From CAWCOU01 sp963797335 (GTDB lineage: Bacteria > Pseudomonadota > Gammaproteobacteria > JAURND01), in the NCBI GenBank assembly GCA_963797335.1, contig CAWCOU010000008.1, positions 310,001 through 374,000 of the forward strand: a DNA stretch of 64,000 bases. Direction: 5' to 3'. Below the pieces are notes generated by a model. That model did no database searches and was not told the DNA's origin. It worked only from the letters and a program-made list of their open reading frames with translations. A program made the position numbers and the translations under genes. Numbering within the stretch: position 1 is the stretch's first letter; each line of letters begins with the position of its first letter. This document shows positions 53,722 to 62,169 of this stretch, piece by piece.

Positions 53722-54525
53722 CTAAGAATGATGCCCAGCCGATGCCGTTTTAGCAGACGGAGCCGAAGCCGAGGCCGCATCCCCATCATCAGACGACAAC
53801 TCATCCGAAAAACCCCCTTCATCCCCACCCTTAGGATGCATCACCTTACTCAACTTATGCTGCCGATTCTGCAAATACGCATCACGCACAAAAATATACG
53901 GATCAAACGCCTGATCCACCAACTTATCCGAATCCAAGAACGAAGCACGCTTATCCACCAAAGTAACACCATAAGCCGTCCAACCAATCCAATCCGGTCG
54001 AACATACGTCCAAACCGAAGTCGCATAATCACCACCCGTACCAATCAAATCACGCACAGTCGACGGCGGAAAAAAAGGAATCAACAAATAAGACGACTTC
54101 GTATAACCCCACCTCGCCAACGTTAAACCAAAATCTTGATCATGCTTTTCCAAACCCGCGCGCGTCGCCACATCAAACAAACCACCAATACCCACCGTCG
54201 TATTAATAACCAACCTACCTATATCCGACAACGCCCACAACGGATTAGCCTGCAAAATATCATTACCAATCGTTGGCACCTCAGCCACATTCGACAAAAA
54301 ATTACTCACACCTCGACGCGCAAACGTCGGAAGAACCGTGGTATAAACCACCGCAACCGGACGATAAACAACCTTATCAACACCCCTATTAAACTTAAAT
54401 ACCTTTCGATTATAACTCTCATAAGGATCTTGCGGATTACTATGATTAACAGCACAGCCAGCCAACAACGCCGAAGAAGCCGCACCAACAACCATCAACC
54501 ACCGATACAAACGTTTTAAAGACAT
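53722..54525 (-). CDS. mlaA: MlaA outer-membrane lipid-asymmetry lipoprotein
   Basis: Outer-membrane lipoprotein (VacJ) that removes mislocalised phospholipids and passes them to the Mla pathway. Start ATG 54525 behind AGGTGAG; lipobox LLAGC at about residue 20. Family motifs: DPYESYNRKVFKFNRGVD, RPVAVVYTTVLPTFARRGV, LGL-type GFTLARWG read as DFGLTLARWGY, and YLLIPFFPPSTVRD. The C-terminal tail is Ser/Ala/Asp-rich. Its partners are probably the ABC genes at 15-18 kb. The whole gene has strong A/C skew on the + strand, giving two long antisense shadow ORFs. Confidence 0.95.
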   Translation of the reverse strand: MSLKRLYRWLMVVGAASSALLAGCAVNHSNPQDPYESYNRKVFKFNRGVDKVVYRPVAVVYTTVLPTFARRGVSNFLSNVAEVPTIGNDILQANPLWALSDIGRLVINTTVGIGGLFDVATRAGLEKHDQDFGLTLARWGYTKSSYLLIPFFPPSTVRDLIGTGGDYATSVWTYVRPDWIGWTAYGVTLVDKRASFLDSDKLVDQAFDPYIFVRDAYLQNRQHKLSKVMHPKGGDEGGFSDELSSDDGDAASASAPSAKTASAGHHS

Positions 54526-54627
54526 AAGCTCACCTATTCTTTTCAGTTTTAATAAATCCTTATAAGCATTGTGCCATTTTTTGCGTGGCCAACCCAATAG
54601 AGAATAATCCAGAAGTCGTCAATTGTT

Positions 54628-54662
54628 GCTAGACTAGCAGAGCCGCCCTCTGCTAGTCTAGC
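54628..54662. promoter_or_regulatory. 35-bp perfect palindrome between mlaA and lptD
   Basis: Arms GCTAGACTAGCAGAG and CTCTGCTAGTCTAGC match over 15 bp with a 5-nt centre (CCGCC). It lies in the divergent 252-bp gap between the mlaA and lptD start codons. No T-run follows on either side, so an operator or a structured leader is more likely than a terminator. A smaller hairpin (ACCATC / GATGGT) follows at about 54677-54698. Confidence 0.55.
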
Positions 54663-54768
54663 GAAACTGCCTTAATACCATCAGAAGGGAGGATGGTGAC
54701 AGGACCCCAAATACTCCCAACTATTTCTCTGTCAAAATTAAATAGTCCTCGAAATGTAGAATCTTTTC

Positions 54769-57342
54769 ATGATTACTATGCGCCGTCACATTATTCTATA
54801 CACATTACTGTGGCTCGCTTTACCGGCGGCAGCAGCCAACACCAACCCTGACCTCGGTGCATTATGCACCGCGCCGACAACAGGCTGCCAGTCCACCGTT
54901 TTTCCCACCATCGGTCAGGCCAGCTGGGCACGTTTACTAGGCTGGGTGCCCACCGATACGAATTTATGCCACGGTTATTTTTTTGAACCGGCAGCCATTA
55001 CTGCCGTACCTAACCCGCCACCTATAGGCGTCACCGAAACCTCAATCAATGCCACCGGCCCCGTGGTTTTTTCCCAAACCGGCGTTTCCACACTGGAAGG
55101 AGTCACAGTAACCCAACCCGGGCGTGAGGTATATGCCGATAAAGCCTTCTTGTATCGAGACCCCAAAACCGGCAAATTCAATCGCATCGATTTAGTAGGC
55201 CATGTGCGCTTCCGTGAAGCCGGTAAATTAGTGGTCAGCAACTACGCCAGTTTAGATTTAGAAAATAAAACCTTGGCCGTGACCCGAAATGTCTATCAAA
55301 TTACGCGACCCGCCATTTACGGCCCTACCCATGGCTGGGGCGTTTCCACTTCTTCGTATCGAGAAAGCAATGCTAACCTGCAGCTGGATAATGCCACTTA
55401 TACCACATGCGCACCCACCGACCCGTCATGGCACATAAGCGCTAAACATATCGCGCTCAATAAACAAACCGGACGCGGTGAGGCCAACAATTCTTGGTTT
55501 TACGCCGGCAACAAGCCCTTGTTATATTTGCCGTATTTCAATTTTCCGATTGATCATCGCCGTTATTCCGGTTTTTTGTATCCCACCGTAGGTTATGATC
55601 ATGATTCAGGTTGGACAGCAGGCATCCCCTATTACTTTAATCTAGCGCCTAACTTGGATGATACATTGACCATTACCGGCATGAGTTTACGCGGTGTGCA
55701 AATGGCCAATTTATTCCGCTATTTGACCGATAGCAGCAACGGCAATTTGTGGTTTAGTTTTTTACCCGATGATCGAGAATTTGCGCGTTTTAAAGATCAA
55801 ACCTTCGATAATTTTCCGCCCACACCTAACAATCTTCCTTACCTAAACCAGCTAGCAGACGATAGCAACAATCGCGCTGCTATTAGTTTTGAAGACAATA
55901 CGGTGTTTAGTGAACAATGGTCTGGCGCCGTTGATCTTAATCTCGTTTCAGATGCCTACTATATGCGTGATTTTGGCAATGGGCCACATGCCATCACTAC
56001 CGACCAACTACTCAATCAAGCGCTGATCAACTACCAAAGCACACACTGGCAATTCACCGGTCGAGTGCAAGCGTATCAAACCTTGCATTTGATTGATGAA
56101 GTATTCGTAGCCGATCAATACCAGCGGCTACCACAGCTGGATCTTAACGGTAATTATCCGGATGCTTGGTTAGGCCTAGATTATTTATTGAATACCGAAT
56201 ATACCGACTTTCAACATGCCGATGATTTTTTTAACGGCACCCCGTTTCCTGAGGGTAGTCGAGTTCACCTTTATCCCGCCATGAAAAAGCCATTGCTGAA
56301 CAGCTGGGGCTATTTCACACCGTCATTAGGGTTGGATGTGACCGGGTACAGTGTCGATCACAATGGCCAGGTCAGCAGCGATGGCGCGACGGTGATCCCC
56401 TTCTCTAACCCTGATTTGAATCGAGTGCGCAATCTACCGATTTTCAATATCGACAGCGGCATTTATTTGGAACGCAATATCCAGATTATCGGCCATGATT
56501 TTAAACAAACGCTGGAACCGCGGGTCTTTTACTTGTTTGTTCCGACGACCAATCAAAACGCTATCCCGCTGTTTGACTCCAGTTTACCGACGTTTAATTT
56601 TGATCAAATGTTCCTTATCAACCGCTTCGTTGGTTTCGATCGGGTGGGGGATGCCAATCAAATTGCCGTCGGGTTGACCACTCGTTTTCTAAATAATTAT
56701 ACCGGGGACGAAAAATTAAGCGCCAGCATCGGTGAAACGTATTATTTTCACCCCCACTCCGTCTGCCTCTACCCCGATTGTAGCGATGACCCCACTATTG
56801 ATGATAAGGTGGTATCGCCCATTGCCGGGGTGTTAAGTTTTAACCCCAATCCCCTATGGACGATTACGGGTAATGGTGCCTACGACCCCAATCATTCCAC
56901 TATGAATAATAACAGCGTCAGCTTATTATTCCACCCCACCCCGCTGCATGTCTTTAAAGTGGGGTACCAATACGTGCAAAATGGCGATATATTACATAAC
57001 AATGACCCCGACAGTCAGGCGAATAATTTACGACGTATTGACCTAGGTGCGGCCGTACCCATCACTAATCGTTGGAGCGCCTTAGCAGATTGGAATTACA
57101 ATCTTAGCCACGGCCACCCGCAAACCTACTTCTATGGTGTACAATACGATAGTTGTTGCTGGGCGCTGCGTTTGGTAGGCAGTCGAACGCTCACGACGGA
57201 ACAGGCAGATGGTGATACCAATTATCGCACCAATGTTTATATACAATTTTTATTAAAAGGCTTAGGGAGTATTGGCAATCGCACTGGAAGCAAGGTAATA
57301 ATGCAATCGTTGCCGGGTTATCAAGATATTTTTAGAGGATAA
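54769..57342 (+). CDS. lptD: LPS-assembly protein LptD
   Basis: Outer-membrane beta-barrel that inserts lipopolysaccharide, 857 residues. The signal peptide (about 4-24, IILYTLLWLALPAAAAN) is followed by the OstA-like domain (about 90-230; REVYADKAFLYRDPKTGKF and VVSNYASLDLENKTLAVTRN) and the barrel, with FYAGNKPLLYLPYFNFPIDH at the junction. The C-terminal YDSCCWALRLVG has the conserved adjacent Cys pair needed for disulfide-linked maturation. surA begins 1 bp after the stop. Confidence 0.96.
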   Translation: MITMRRHIILYTLLWLALPAAAANTNPDLGALCTAPTTGCQSTVFPTIGQASWARLLGWVPTDTNLCHGYFFEPAAITAVPNPPPIGVTETSINATGPVVFSQTGVSTLEGVTVTQPGREVYADKAFLYRDPKTGKFNRIDLVGHVRFREAGKLVVSNYASLDLENKTLAVTRNVYQITRPAIYGPTHGWGVSTSSYRESNANLQLDNATYTTCAPTDPSWHISAKHIALNKQTGRGEANNSWFYAGNKPLLYLPYFNFPIDHRRYSGFLYPTVGYDHDSGWTAGIPYYFNLAPNLDDTLTITGMSLRGVQMANLFRYLTDSSNGNLWFSFLPDDREFARFKDQTFDNFPPTPNNLPYLNQLADDSNNRAAISFEDNTVFSEQWSGAVDLNLVSDAYYMRDFGNGPHAITTDQLLNQALINYQSTHWQFTGRVQAYQTLHLIDEVFVADQYQRLPQLDLNGNYPDAWLGLDYLLNTEYTDFQHADDFFNGTPFPEGSRVHLYPAMKKPLLNSWGYFTPSLGLDVTGYSVDHNGQVSSDGATVIPFSNPDLNRVRNLPIFNIDSGIYLERNIQIIGHDFKQTLEPRVFYLFVPTTNQNAIPLFDSSLPTFNFDQMFLINRFVGFDRVGDANQIAVGLTTRFLNNYTGDEKLSASIGETYYFHPHSVCLYPDCSDDPTIDDKVVSPIAGVLSFNPNPLWTITGNGAYDPNHSTMNNNSVSLLFHPTPLHVFKVGYQYVQNGDILHNNDPDSQANNLRRIDLGAAVPITNRWSALADWNYNLSHGHPQTYFYGVQYDSCCWALRLVGSRTLTTEQADGDTNYRTNVYIQFLLKGLGSIGNRTGSKVIMQSLPGYQDIFRG

Positions 57343-57343
57343 T

Positions 57344-58300
57344 ATGATTAAATTTTTCTATCGCTGCTTGTCTATCACATTGCTTTTATTGGCCACGACG
57401 GCTTTTGCCGATCCAGTCGGTGGCGCTCAACCATTGGATCGCGTAGTGGCTATCGTCAACGATGCTGTTATTACTCAAAGTCAGTTGGATACGATGATGA
57501 ATGATATGCAGCACGCCCAAAGCGTCACGAACAAACCGGCATTAACGCCAGCAGAGCTAAAAAAGCAGGCGCTGGATCAATTAATTAATGTCGCCATGCA
57601 ATTGCAAATCGCTGCTCGTAACAAAATAACGATCACGGATGCCCAGATTACTGAAGTCATGAATCACATCGCTCAACAAAATCACCTCAGCTCGGAACAA
57701 CTCAAACAGGCGATCTTGAGACAAGGCTCCAGTTACACCAAATTCCGTCAACAAATTCACGACCAGCTTATCGTGCATCAACTGCAACAAAATGTATTTG
57801 GTAGTCGAATCAAGGTCACTGACGATGAGGTCAAGGCGTATCTAAAAACTGCCCCTTCACAAATCAATCCGGATACGGAGTATCACATCGATGACTTGTT
57901 GGTCCCTCTAGATGACACAACCACGCCGGCACAATTGGCTGCGGCACAGCAAACTGCGAAAGCTTTGTTGGTAAAGGCGAAGGCCGGTACTGGATTTCAG
58001 CAGCTGGCCGATGGCGATAAAACCCTGATCCGCACCGATTTGGGCTGGCGTAAAGCCGCCGATCTGCCCACCATTTTTGTTGGTGAGGTGAGCAACATGA
58101 AATCGGGAAGCTTCAAAGGCCCGATTCGTGCACCGAATGGTTTGCATCTGATCCAATTGGTTGAAATTCACGGCAGCGCCGGCAAACCGCTGACCTTCGA
58201 TGAAGCAAAGATTTTAGTGTTTCAACAAAAAATGAAAGCTGAAATCGATCGATGGTTGCAAACCGTGCGCAACTCCGCTTACGTAAAAATCATGCCGTGA
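57344..58300 (+). CDS. surA: SurA-like periplasmic chaperone, single PPIase domain
   Basis: Periplasmic chaperone and peptidyl-prolyl isomerase for outer-membrane proteins. Signal peptide (LSITLLLLATTAFA), then the SurA N domain (DRVVAIVNDAVITQSQLD; LKKQALDQLINVAMQLQIA), then one parvulin domain (about 175-285). At 318 residues it is about 110 shorter than E. coli SurA because one of the two PPIase domains is missing; single-domain SurA proteins are known. lptD, its neighbour, is a major SurA client. Confidence 0.92.
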   Translation: MIKFFYRCLSITLLLLATTAFADPVGGAQPLDRVVAIVNDAVITQSQLDTMMNDMQHAQSVTNKPALTPAELKKQALDQLINVAMQLQIAARNKITITDAQITEVMNHIAQQNHLSSEQLKQAILRQGSSYTKFRQQIHDQLIVHQLQQNVFGSRIKVTDDEVKAYLKTAPSQINPDTEYHIDDLLVPLDDTTTPAQLAAAQQTAKALLVKAKAGTGFQQLADGDKTLIRTDLGWRKAADLPTIFVGEVSNMKSGSFKGPIRAPNGLHLIQLVEIHGSAGKPLTFDEAKILVFQQKMKAEIDRWLQTVRNSAYVKIMP

Positions 58301-58307
58301 TCGTGGC

Positions 58308-59099
58308 ATGGTGATTCCGCGCAAACGTTTTGGCCAACATTTTTTACAAGACTTAGGGATTATTCATCACCTGGTGGAAGTGATTGCGCCGAGGCGCGAT
58401 GATCATATGGTGGAGATTGGTGCTGGGTTAGGCGCTTTAACAACCCAGCTGCTGCCTCGATTAAATGCGTTGGATGTGATTGAATTAGACCGCGATTTAA
58501 TCGCACCGCTAACGCATGCCTGCCAGGCACTGGGCAGCCTACAAATTTATCAAGCCGATGCGCTGCACTTTGATTTCCGGCAATTGTGTCCCCCTTCTCA
58601 GCGATTGCGCATCGTGGGTAATTTACCTTATCAAATTTCCACCCCGCTTTTATTCTATTTAATTAACTACGTCGACATCATCGCCGATTTACATTTTATG
58701 CTGCAAAAAGAAGTGGTCGATCGGCTTGCCGCCTCCATTGGTACCAAGGCATATGGCCGTTTAAGCATCATGATACAATACCATTTTGCGGTGGAATCGT
58801 TATTTTCCGTGCCTAGTGAAGCCTTTTACCCTGCACCGAAAGTCACCTCTGCAGTTGTACGGCTAATCCCACGTGCTCCCACGATCAAAGCTGAAAATTA
58901 CGCCCTGTTTAGTCAAATTGTTCATCAAGCGTTTAATTATCGCCGTAAAACCATCCATAATAGTTTGAAAGGGCTGGTATCTACAGCACAGTTACAAAAT
59001 TATGGTATTGATGCCAACCTGCGACCGGAGCAAATTCCTATTGAAGATTATGTGCACATGAGCAACCAGCTTTATTTGGAACAAGCGAATCATTCATAG
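58308..59099 (+). CDS. rsmA: 16S rRNA dimethyladenosine transferase (KsgA)
   Basis: SAM-dependent enzyme that dimethylates two adjacent adenosines near the 3' end of 16S rRNA, 263 residues. Start RKRFGQHFLQDLGII, motif I MVEIGAGLGALT, active site GNLPYQISTPLLF (NLPY) and a C-terminal helical domain with RRKTIHNSLKG. It follows surA by 7 bp. The pdxA and apaG genes usually flanking rsmA in this cluster are absent. Confidence 0.96.
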   Translation: MVIPRKRFGQHFLQDLGIIHHLVEVIAPRRDDHMVEIGAGLGALTTQLLPRLNALDVIELDRDLIAPLTHACQALGSLQIYQADALHFDFRQLCPPSQRLRIVGNLPYQISTPLLFYLINYVDIIADLHFMLQKEVVDRLAASIGTKAYGRLSIMIQYHFAVESLFSVPSEAFYPAPKVTSAVVRLIPRAPTIKAENYALFSQIVHQAFNYRRKTIHNSLKGLVSTAQLQNYGIDANLRPEQIPIEDYVHMSNQLYLEQANHS

Positions 59100-59147
59100 C
59101 CACATCATGGCGCGCAGCAGACAAAATATATTTTCTAAGGTTTTTTT

Positions 59148-59957
59148 ATGGAAACTTATGCAATAGGCGACATTCACGGCTGTTACGATGAATTGCAGGA
59201 ATTACTACAACTTATCGACTTTCAGCCCAATACGGACTGTTTATGGTTCACTGGCGACTTAGTCAACCGCGGCCCCAACTCCTTGGCCGTATTGCGCTTC
59301 GTCAAATCACTGCCTAACAAAATCGTTGTGTTAGGAAACCACGATATACACCTTCTCGCCATCGCTAACGGGCACCCTTTCAAAGATCATTCCTTACACG
59401 CCATCTTAACCGCTGACGACAGCGATGAACTTATGGAGTGGCTGCGTCAACAACCGCTAGTGCACTGGGATGCAAAACTCGGATACGGCTTAGTACACGC
59501 CGGCACCATACCCCAATGGCGCATGGAAGAAACCCAACAATATGGCGAAGAAGTAAGCCGTGTTTTACGCAGCGCAGATTATCCCCAACTATTAGAACAT
59601 TTATACGGAAATCAACCCAATCAATGGGCTAACGATTTAGAAGGATGGCCGCGCTTACGTTTTATCACCAATGTGTTAACACGATTACGCTTTTGCAATG
59701 CGGAAGGAACTCTCGACCTTCTCACCAAGGGTGAATTAGGATCACAACCTCCCGGTTATCTACCCTGGTTTCAAATCCCCAACCGAGCCACTGCTAACAT
59801 TGACCTGATTTTCGGTCATTGGGCCGCATTAAACGGTCAAAGCCACACACCACACGCACACGCATTGGATACAGGTTGCGTATGGGGCAACGCTTTAACC
59901 GCCATGCGGCTTTCCGACCAAAAACGTTTTAGCGTCCCTTCACGCGTTGTAAGGTGA
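59148..59957 (+). CDS. apaH: diadenosine tetraphosphatase (symmetrical)
   Basis: Calcineurin-type metallophosphoesterase that splits Ap4A to two ADP, 269 residues. Metal motifs: AIGDIHGCYDEL, FTGDLVNRGPNSL, VVLGNHDIHLLA, GLVHAGTIPQW, and FGHWAALNGQS. The 3' end overlaps the end of the convergent DHFR-fusion gene by 29 bp. The gene is moderately A/C-skewed on its coding strand. TAAGG precedes the ATG. Confidence 0.95.
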   Translation: METYAIGDIHGCYDELQELLQLIDFQPNTDCLWFTGDLVNRGPNSLAVLRFVKSLPNKIVVLGNHDIHLLAIANGHPFKDHSLHAILTADDSDELMEWLRQQPLVHWDAKLGYGLVHAGTIPQWRMEETQQYGEEVSRVLRSADYPQLLEHLYGNQPNQWANDLEGWPRLRFITNVLTRLRFCNAEGTLDLLTKGELGSQPPGYLPWFQIPNRATANIDLIFGHWAALNGQSHTPHAHALDTGCVWGNALTAMRLSDQKRFSVPSRVVR

Positions 59958-61362
59958 TGAAGCGGTAGTGATATGGGTTATTTGCATCCGGTTGACAGTC
60001 CTGCGCACTGATTTGCTGCCAACCCGTGGTGTAATCGAAGGGGAAAAAACAATCTCCGGAAAATTCCTGTTGAATTTCCGTTAAATAGAGACGATCGGCC
60101 TGCAGAAACGCTTCGGCAAATAATAAAGCGCCACCAATGATTAGCACTTCCCGAACGTTGCCAGCTAATGCCAATGCTGCTGGCAGGGAAGTGGCTGTTT
60201 CGCAACCGAGTGCCTGCCATTGTGGATTGCGCGTGACCACGATGTTATGACGGCCGGGCAGCGCTTTACCGATAGAGTCGTAGGTTTTACGTCCCATGAT
60301 AATGGGCTTGCCCCAGGTGATTTGTTTAAAGTGCTGTAAATCGGCCGGCAACCGCCATGGCAACCGATTATTCATACCAATGACACGGTTACTGGACATC
60401 GCAACGATCAGCGATACCCGGGTTGATCGAATCGTCAAGAAGCCGCCGACGATAATCACTGCGGCAAAAAGCAACTGGCCAATGAACAAAATTCGCATAT
60501 CGATACGATACACTGGCGCACCTAATAAAGCGCCTAGACCCAAGCTCAACCCCACCAAAAATAAGGCGGCAACAAAACCGCACCAACCATATTTTTTACC
60601 GATGAAGTAAAACAATAGCAGGGTCAGCAGACTTAAGACCATTAAGAAGGGTGGCGTTGGAAGGACCATCAAGGCCACTATGATCGCTAACAGCAAGCCA
60701 TAACTCCCACATAACGGTATTTTTCGTAAACGTTTCAACGCCGTTATTTGCGCGAAATAGGTATCCAAGGTGATTAATGCTAATGCAAAAACCAGTACAC
60801 CGTTAAAATTGGCCAACCATTCTGTCAACCATTGCCAACCCAAGCCCAGCGTCGAGGGAAAAATCAGGTTATGCAAGTAAACCAGCCCTAGACTAATGGC
60901 GGCTGTCATCAATAAAGTCAGTACCACAAAACGCCAAAAAATAGTTCGCTGATAAAAAACCAAGGTTACCGTGATGTAACGCCAACTAATCCACACTAAT
61001 AAAAAGGCTTGTGCGGTATAAAGAGTCGCGGATCCGACAGCCAACACAACCCCGCTCTTCAATAAATAATACGCTAGAAAACTACCGAGCCAAATGCCAG
61101 GCAAAATGCGAAATCCTCGCATAAATACCAACCCACAGGCCGTGCCCGCCGCAAACCACAATAGGTTGAAGGGTGCTATTAGGGTACTGATGATTAAACC
61201 TGCGTATTGTAATGACATGCTGACAAAGTTGCTGACAATCCAGCGAACCCATACCAATCTTCTAAACTGCGCTTGTAATTCTTGGTCCGACGGCGCGTTC
61301 ACCGATTTTGCCATACGCTGCCATTTGTCAGTGGGTGGGGTTGCTTGGTAAGATGATTTCAT
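59929..61362 (-). CDS. folA: MASE1-like membrane domain fused to dihydrofolate reductase
   Basis: One uninterrupted 477-residue ORF. Residues 30-310 contain about eight spans with a MASE1 (membrane-associated sensor) layout, including LLWFAAGTACGLVFMRGFR and ILPGIWLGSFLAYYLL. Residues 315-477 are a complete DHFR: VSLIVAMSSNRVIGMNNRLP, the catalytic Asp in WRLPADLQHFK, IIMGRKTYDSIGKALPGRHN, IIGGALLF and a HYRFITLQR end. The gene occupies the usual folA place beside apaH, so it is probably the cell's DHFR. A TTG 4 codons before the domain could allow separate translation. No cyclase, kinase or EAL output is present; MASE1 normally carries those. Confidence 0.88.
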   Translation of the reverse strand: MKSSYQATPPTDKWQRMAKSVNAPSDQELQAQFRRLVWVRWIVSNFVSMSLQYAGLIISTLIAPFNLLWFAAGTACGLVFMRGFRILPGIWLGSFLAYYLLKSGVVLAVGSATLYTAQAFLLVWISWRYITVTLVFYQRTIFWRFVVLTLLMTAAISLGLVYLHNLIFPSTLGLGWQWLTEWLANFNGVLVFALALITLDTYFAQITALKRLRKIPLCGSYGLLLAIIVALMVLPTPPFLMVLSLLTLLLFYFIGKKYGWCGFVAALFLVGLSLGLGALLGAPVYRIDMRILFIGQLLFAAVIIVGGFLTIRSTRVSLIVAMSSNRVIGMNNRLPWRLPADLQHFKQITWGKPIIMGRKTYDSIGKALPGRHNIVVTRNPQWQALGCETATSLPAALALAGNVREVLIIGGALLFAEAFLQADRLYLTEIQQEFSGDCFFPFDYTTGWQQISAQDCQPDANNPYHYRFITLQRVKGR

Positions 61363-61393
61363 GTGAATTCCAGTCTACTTAAGTGTGTATACT

Positions 61394-62008
61394 ATGAAAC
61401 AATCCGATGTTAACTGCCAACAGTATTTGCGGATGCTTTTCCAGCAAACGCCAGATCAGAGCACTCGACGAAAACATCCAGCAGCCAACGTCCATGAGAC
61501 CAATGGCGAGATTTTATATCCCAGCATGCATAAATTATTCGCTATCACCCCGCTGCTACCTTCGGATGTGTTTGTGGATCTGGGTTCGGGTTCGGGCAAA
61601 ATGGTGTTACAGGTTTTTTTAACCACGCCTGCGCGGGAGGCTCGGGGTATCGAGATTGTGCCCTCATTGCATCGCCTGGCATTAAATGCCGAACAGCAAG
61701 TTCGCCAAGATTTTCCGGAGTTATTCACCGAAGATCATCGCCTACTTTTTATTAACGATGATTTTTTTAAAACATCGTTGATGGGAGCAACCGTGGTATT
61801 GGTAAATGCCACCTGTTTTGGACAGGATATACTCTATCCTTTGAGCAAAATTTTAGACAATACGCCTTCTATTCATACCGTTTGGTCCACCCGGCCCTTA
61901 TGTCATTTACAACGGTTACGAACAGAAAAAATTATTCCGGTTGAATGTTCTTGGAGCTCGAGTTTAGCTTATCTCAGCCGGGCACCGCGCCCTTTCGCGT
62001 CAAGTTAA
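61394..62008 (+). CDS. DOT1-like SAM methyltransferase
   Basis: A 204-residue class I methyltransferase. The pattern ETNGEILYPSMHKLFAI, then VFVDLGSGSGKMVLQVFLT and ARGIEIVPSLHRLALNAEQQ matches the DOT1 catalytic fold of eukaryotic histone H3-Lys79 methyltransferases, including the GEL-like entry loop, D-L-G-S-G-x-G and the G-I-E-I strand. A VNATCF segment stands where DOT1 has its N-N-F/P loop. There is no signal peptide or span. The start is 31 bp from the divergent DHFR-fusion gene; TATACT overlaps it. The substrate could be host or bacterial (inference). Confidence 0.75.
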   Translation: MKQSDVNCQQYLRMLFQQTPDQSTRRKHPAANVHETNGEILYPSMHKLFAITPLLPSDVFVDLGSGSGKMVLQVFLTTPAREARGIEIVPSLHRLALNAEQQVRQDFPELFTEDHRLLFINDDFFKTSLMGATVVLVNATCFGQDILYPLSKILDNTPSIHTVWSTRPLCHLQRLRTEKIIPVECSWSSSLAYLSRAPRPFASS

Positions 62009-62026
62009 GAACGCCAAGACGAGTTT

Positions 62027-62102
62027 CGTCATTGCGAGCGCAGCGTGGCAATCTAAACGGGGCCGGAACTTTCTGGGTTGCCGCGCTGCGCTCGCAATAA
62101 CA
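62027..62102. repeat. palindromic repeat element, family E
   Basis: About 76 bp, ends CGTCATTGCGAGCGCAGCGTGG and near-complement CCGCGCTGCGCTCGCAATAA, around a 20-bp centre. This is the common CATTGCGAGCGCAGCG type seen in many host-associated proteobacteria. It lies between the DOT1-like gene and the ATP-grasp-like gene. A degenerate copy of the 2753 hairpin follows near 62126. Confidence 0.8.
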
Positions 62103-62169
62103 GGTGAGCAGTTACCTTACAAAAATCCTTTTCCCCCGGTGTGAGAAGGATAGACTTTAGGTTAATAAT

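Noticed and set aside
53701..54519. Two long + strand ORFs antisense to mlaA
   Set aside because: Same cause: composition skew removes stops; products are low-complexity Arg/Ile/Thr and lack start signals.
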